Part shown: piece after piece, positions 4,647 to 5,749 of the stretch | Position numbering within the stretch: position 1 is the stretch's first letter | Layout of the letters: each line of letters starts with the position of its first letter | Assembly (NCBI GenBank): GCA_029882335.1 | Contig: JAOUKW010000270.1 | Coordinates: forward strand, 1 to 5,749 | Source of the DNA: Candidatus Heimdallarchaeota archaeon | Lineage (GTDB): Archaea; Asgardarchaeota; Heimdallarchaeia; Heimdallarchaeales; Kariarchaeaceae | Length of the DNA: 5,749 nucleotides | Direction of reading: 5' to 3' | Translations under genes and position numbers: made by a program | The notes under the pieces: generated by a model | What the model was told of the DNA's origin: nothing | What the model saw: the letters and a program-made list of their open reading frames with translations, nothing else | Databases searched by the model: none

Positions 4647-5723
4647 ATGAAACTTCTTTCTGAATTTCCCAAAGATGGGAAATTACAAATAATTGCACAA
4701 GACTCGGAGGACTTATATCGCTTGTATAATGTCATCTCACCCAGCGATTTAATTATTGGTAAAACTACAAGAAGAATAAAATCAGCAAATAATGAAAAAG
4801 AGTCTAGTGAAAGACAATCAATGATTATCACATTGGAAGTTGATAAATTAGAGTTTCAAGGATTTGGAGAGGCAATCCGAGTGAGGGGAAAAATAAAAGA
4901 AGCATCAGAAGAAAATGTATCAATAGGGTCACACCATTCAATGAATATAGATTTATTTCAAAAAATCACCATTATTAAATCCGAATGGAGTAAAACACAA
5001 CTTGAAGACTTAAGAAATTCACAATTAGGAGATGCTACAGAGCTATATATTGTAGTGATGGACGATGAATCAGTATTAGTTAGTCAGGTTGGAAGCCACG
5101 CTAGTAGAATTATATTAGAGGGATACCCCACCATTACGCGAAAAGGTAGTGATCCAAATCAACATCAAAAGGATATCATTGACTATTTTATCAATACTGC
5201 AAATTTCATGAAAGACATATACCAGAATAAAGAGACTGTTCAATTCATAATATCTGGAGTTGGATTTCTCAAGGAAAATTTTTATGATTTTATAAAATCA
5301 AATTATCCACATATCTTAAAAATGAGTACATTAATATCGATTAAATCTTCAGGTAGAGCAGGAATACGGGAGGTACTAACCTACCACCTACCGGAAAATA
5401 TCAACTCAGGTAAAAATGCCAAAGAACAAGCACAATTAATTGAACAAATTATGGAATACCTAGGTACTTCATCAAATTTAATTGCATATGCGTCAGATGT
5501 GTATTTAGCCGCAGAAATTGGAGCAATAGATAAATTACTTATCTTAGATTCAAAATTACATGAGAATTTAGAATCTAGGAAAAAAATAGAGAATTTACGG
5601 GAGACTACCTACTTGAATGGAGGAAAGACATATCTTATGAGTTCAATGTATGATAATTCAGAAATATTGAAGGGACTCGGTGGTTTAGTTGCATTTTTAC
5701 GGTTTAATGTATCTAAATCATAA
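4647..5723 (+). CDS. pelA: mRNA surveillance protein pelota (archaeal Dom34)
   Basis: Pelota recognises ribosomes stalled on mRNA. In archaea it acts with aEF1A and ABCE1 to split them, giving no-go and non-stop rescue. The 358 residues match the family length (about 350). The N-terminal Sm-like domain (1-130) shows EDLYRLYNVI (21-30), the decoding-site segment IIGKTTRRIK (36-45), LEVDKLEF (63-70), IRVRGKI and GSHHSMNID (94-102). The central eRF1-like domain (about 131-260) shows LYIVVMDDESVLV, GVGFLKENF (204-212) and GIREVL (239-244). The C-terminal domain (about 262-355) shows YASDVYLAAEIGAIDKLLILD (281-301) and ends GGLVAFLRF. As expected for pelota and unlike aRF1, there is no GGQ peptide-release motif. 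It is divergent from the acetyltransferase gene. The start at 4647 is supported by the canonical N-terminus. No defects were seen. Confidence 0.96.
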   Translation: MKLLSEFPKDGKLQIIAQDSEDLYRLYNVISPSDLIIGKTTRRIKSANNEKESSERQSMIITLEVDKLEFQGFGEAIRVRGKIKEASEENVSIGSHHSMNIDLFQKITIIKSEWSKTQLEDLRNSQLGDATELYIVVMDDESVLVSQVGSHASRIILEGYPTITRKGSDPNQHQKDIIDYFINTANFMKDIYQNKETVQFIISGVGFLKENFYDFIKSNYPHILKMSTLISIKSSGRAGIREVLTYHLPENINSGKNAKEQAQLIEQIMEYLGTSSNLIAYASDVYLAAEIGAIDKLLILDSKLHENLESRKKIENLRETTYLNGGKTYLMSSMYDNSEILKGLGGLVAFLRFNVSKS

Positions 5724-5730
5724 GCATCAT

Positions 5731-5748
5731 ATTTTTATATTTTAATTT
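5731..5748 (+). terminator. Possible T-rich terminator after pelota
   Basis: Eight bases after the pelota stop codon comes a T-rich run containing TTTTT and TTTT, with no stem-loop. This resembles archaeal oligo-T termination signals. The window ends here, so it cannot be excluded that this is simply AT-rich spacer. Confidence 0.35.
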
Positions 5749-5749
5749 G

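Noticed and set aside
4647..5723. Peptide chain release factor aRF1 instead of pelota
   Set aside because: There is no GGQ motif and no NIKS/YxCxxxF decoding motifs. The N-terminal Sm-like domain with EDLYRLYNVI is specific to pelota.

Overview
The window is archaeal. It encodes the archaeal/eukaryotic-type ribosomal proteins L32e, L19e and uL18 in the gene order of the archaeal spc cluster, and the mRNA-surveillance factor pelota (Dom34). Short TATA-like elements sit about 23-25 bases ahead of several start codons. The DNA is visibly AT-rich and genes are packed closely. The lineage cannot be fixed from the sequence. An AT-rich, possibly Asgard-type, archaeon is a guess only. No rRNA, tRNA, CRISPR array or mobile element was seen.

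Layout. Minus strand, 1-1329: a ribosomal-protein operon read right to left, L32e - L19e - uL18 (uL18 runs off the left edge). Each junction is a one-base TAATG stop/start overlap. Position 1330-1570 is a regulatory region between divergent genes. It holds a perfect 10-bp inverted repeat that could form a leader hairpin, a second 7-bp inverted repeat and TATA-like boxes. Plus strand, 1571-2038: a small exported protein with signal peptide, sequons and a C-terminal hydrophobic anchor. Plus strand, 2103-2879: a RecA/RadA-fold protein whose Walker A motif and catalytic glutamate are gone and whose extreme C-terminus is a textbook PCNA-interacting (PIP) box. Position 2880-3134 is non-coding with a compound dyad at 3021-3048. 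Plus strand, 3135-4103: an AbrB-type DNA-binding domain fused to a long unrecognised helical region and an acidic tail. Minus strand, 4100-4558: a RimI-like GNAT acetyltransferase, convergent with the previous gene and overlapping it by four bases. Plus strand, 4647-5723: pelota.

The ribosomal proteins, pelota and perhaps the N-acetyltransferase belong to translation and its quality control. The RadA-like protein looks like a non-catalytic sliding-clamp partner, and is the most novel item. The AbrB-fusion protein is a probable regulator of unknown target. The break of the spc cluster upstream of L32e, and the acidic extension on L32e, are further unusual points.
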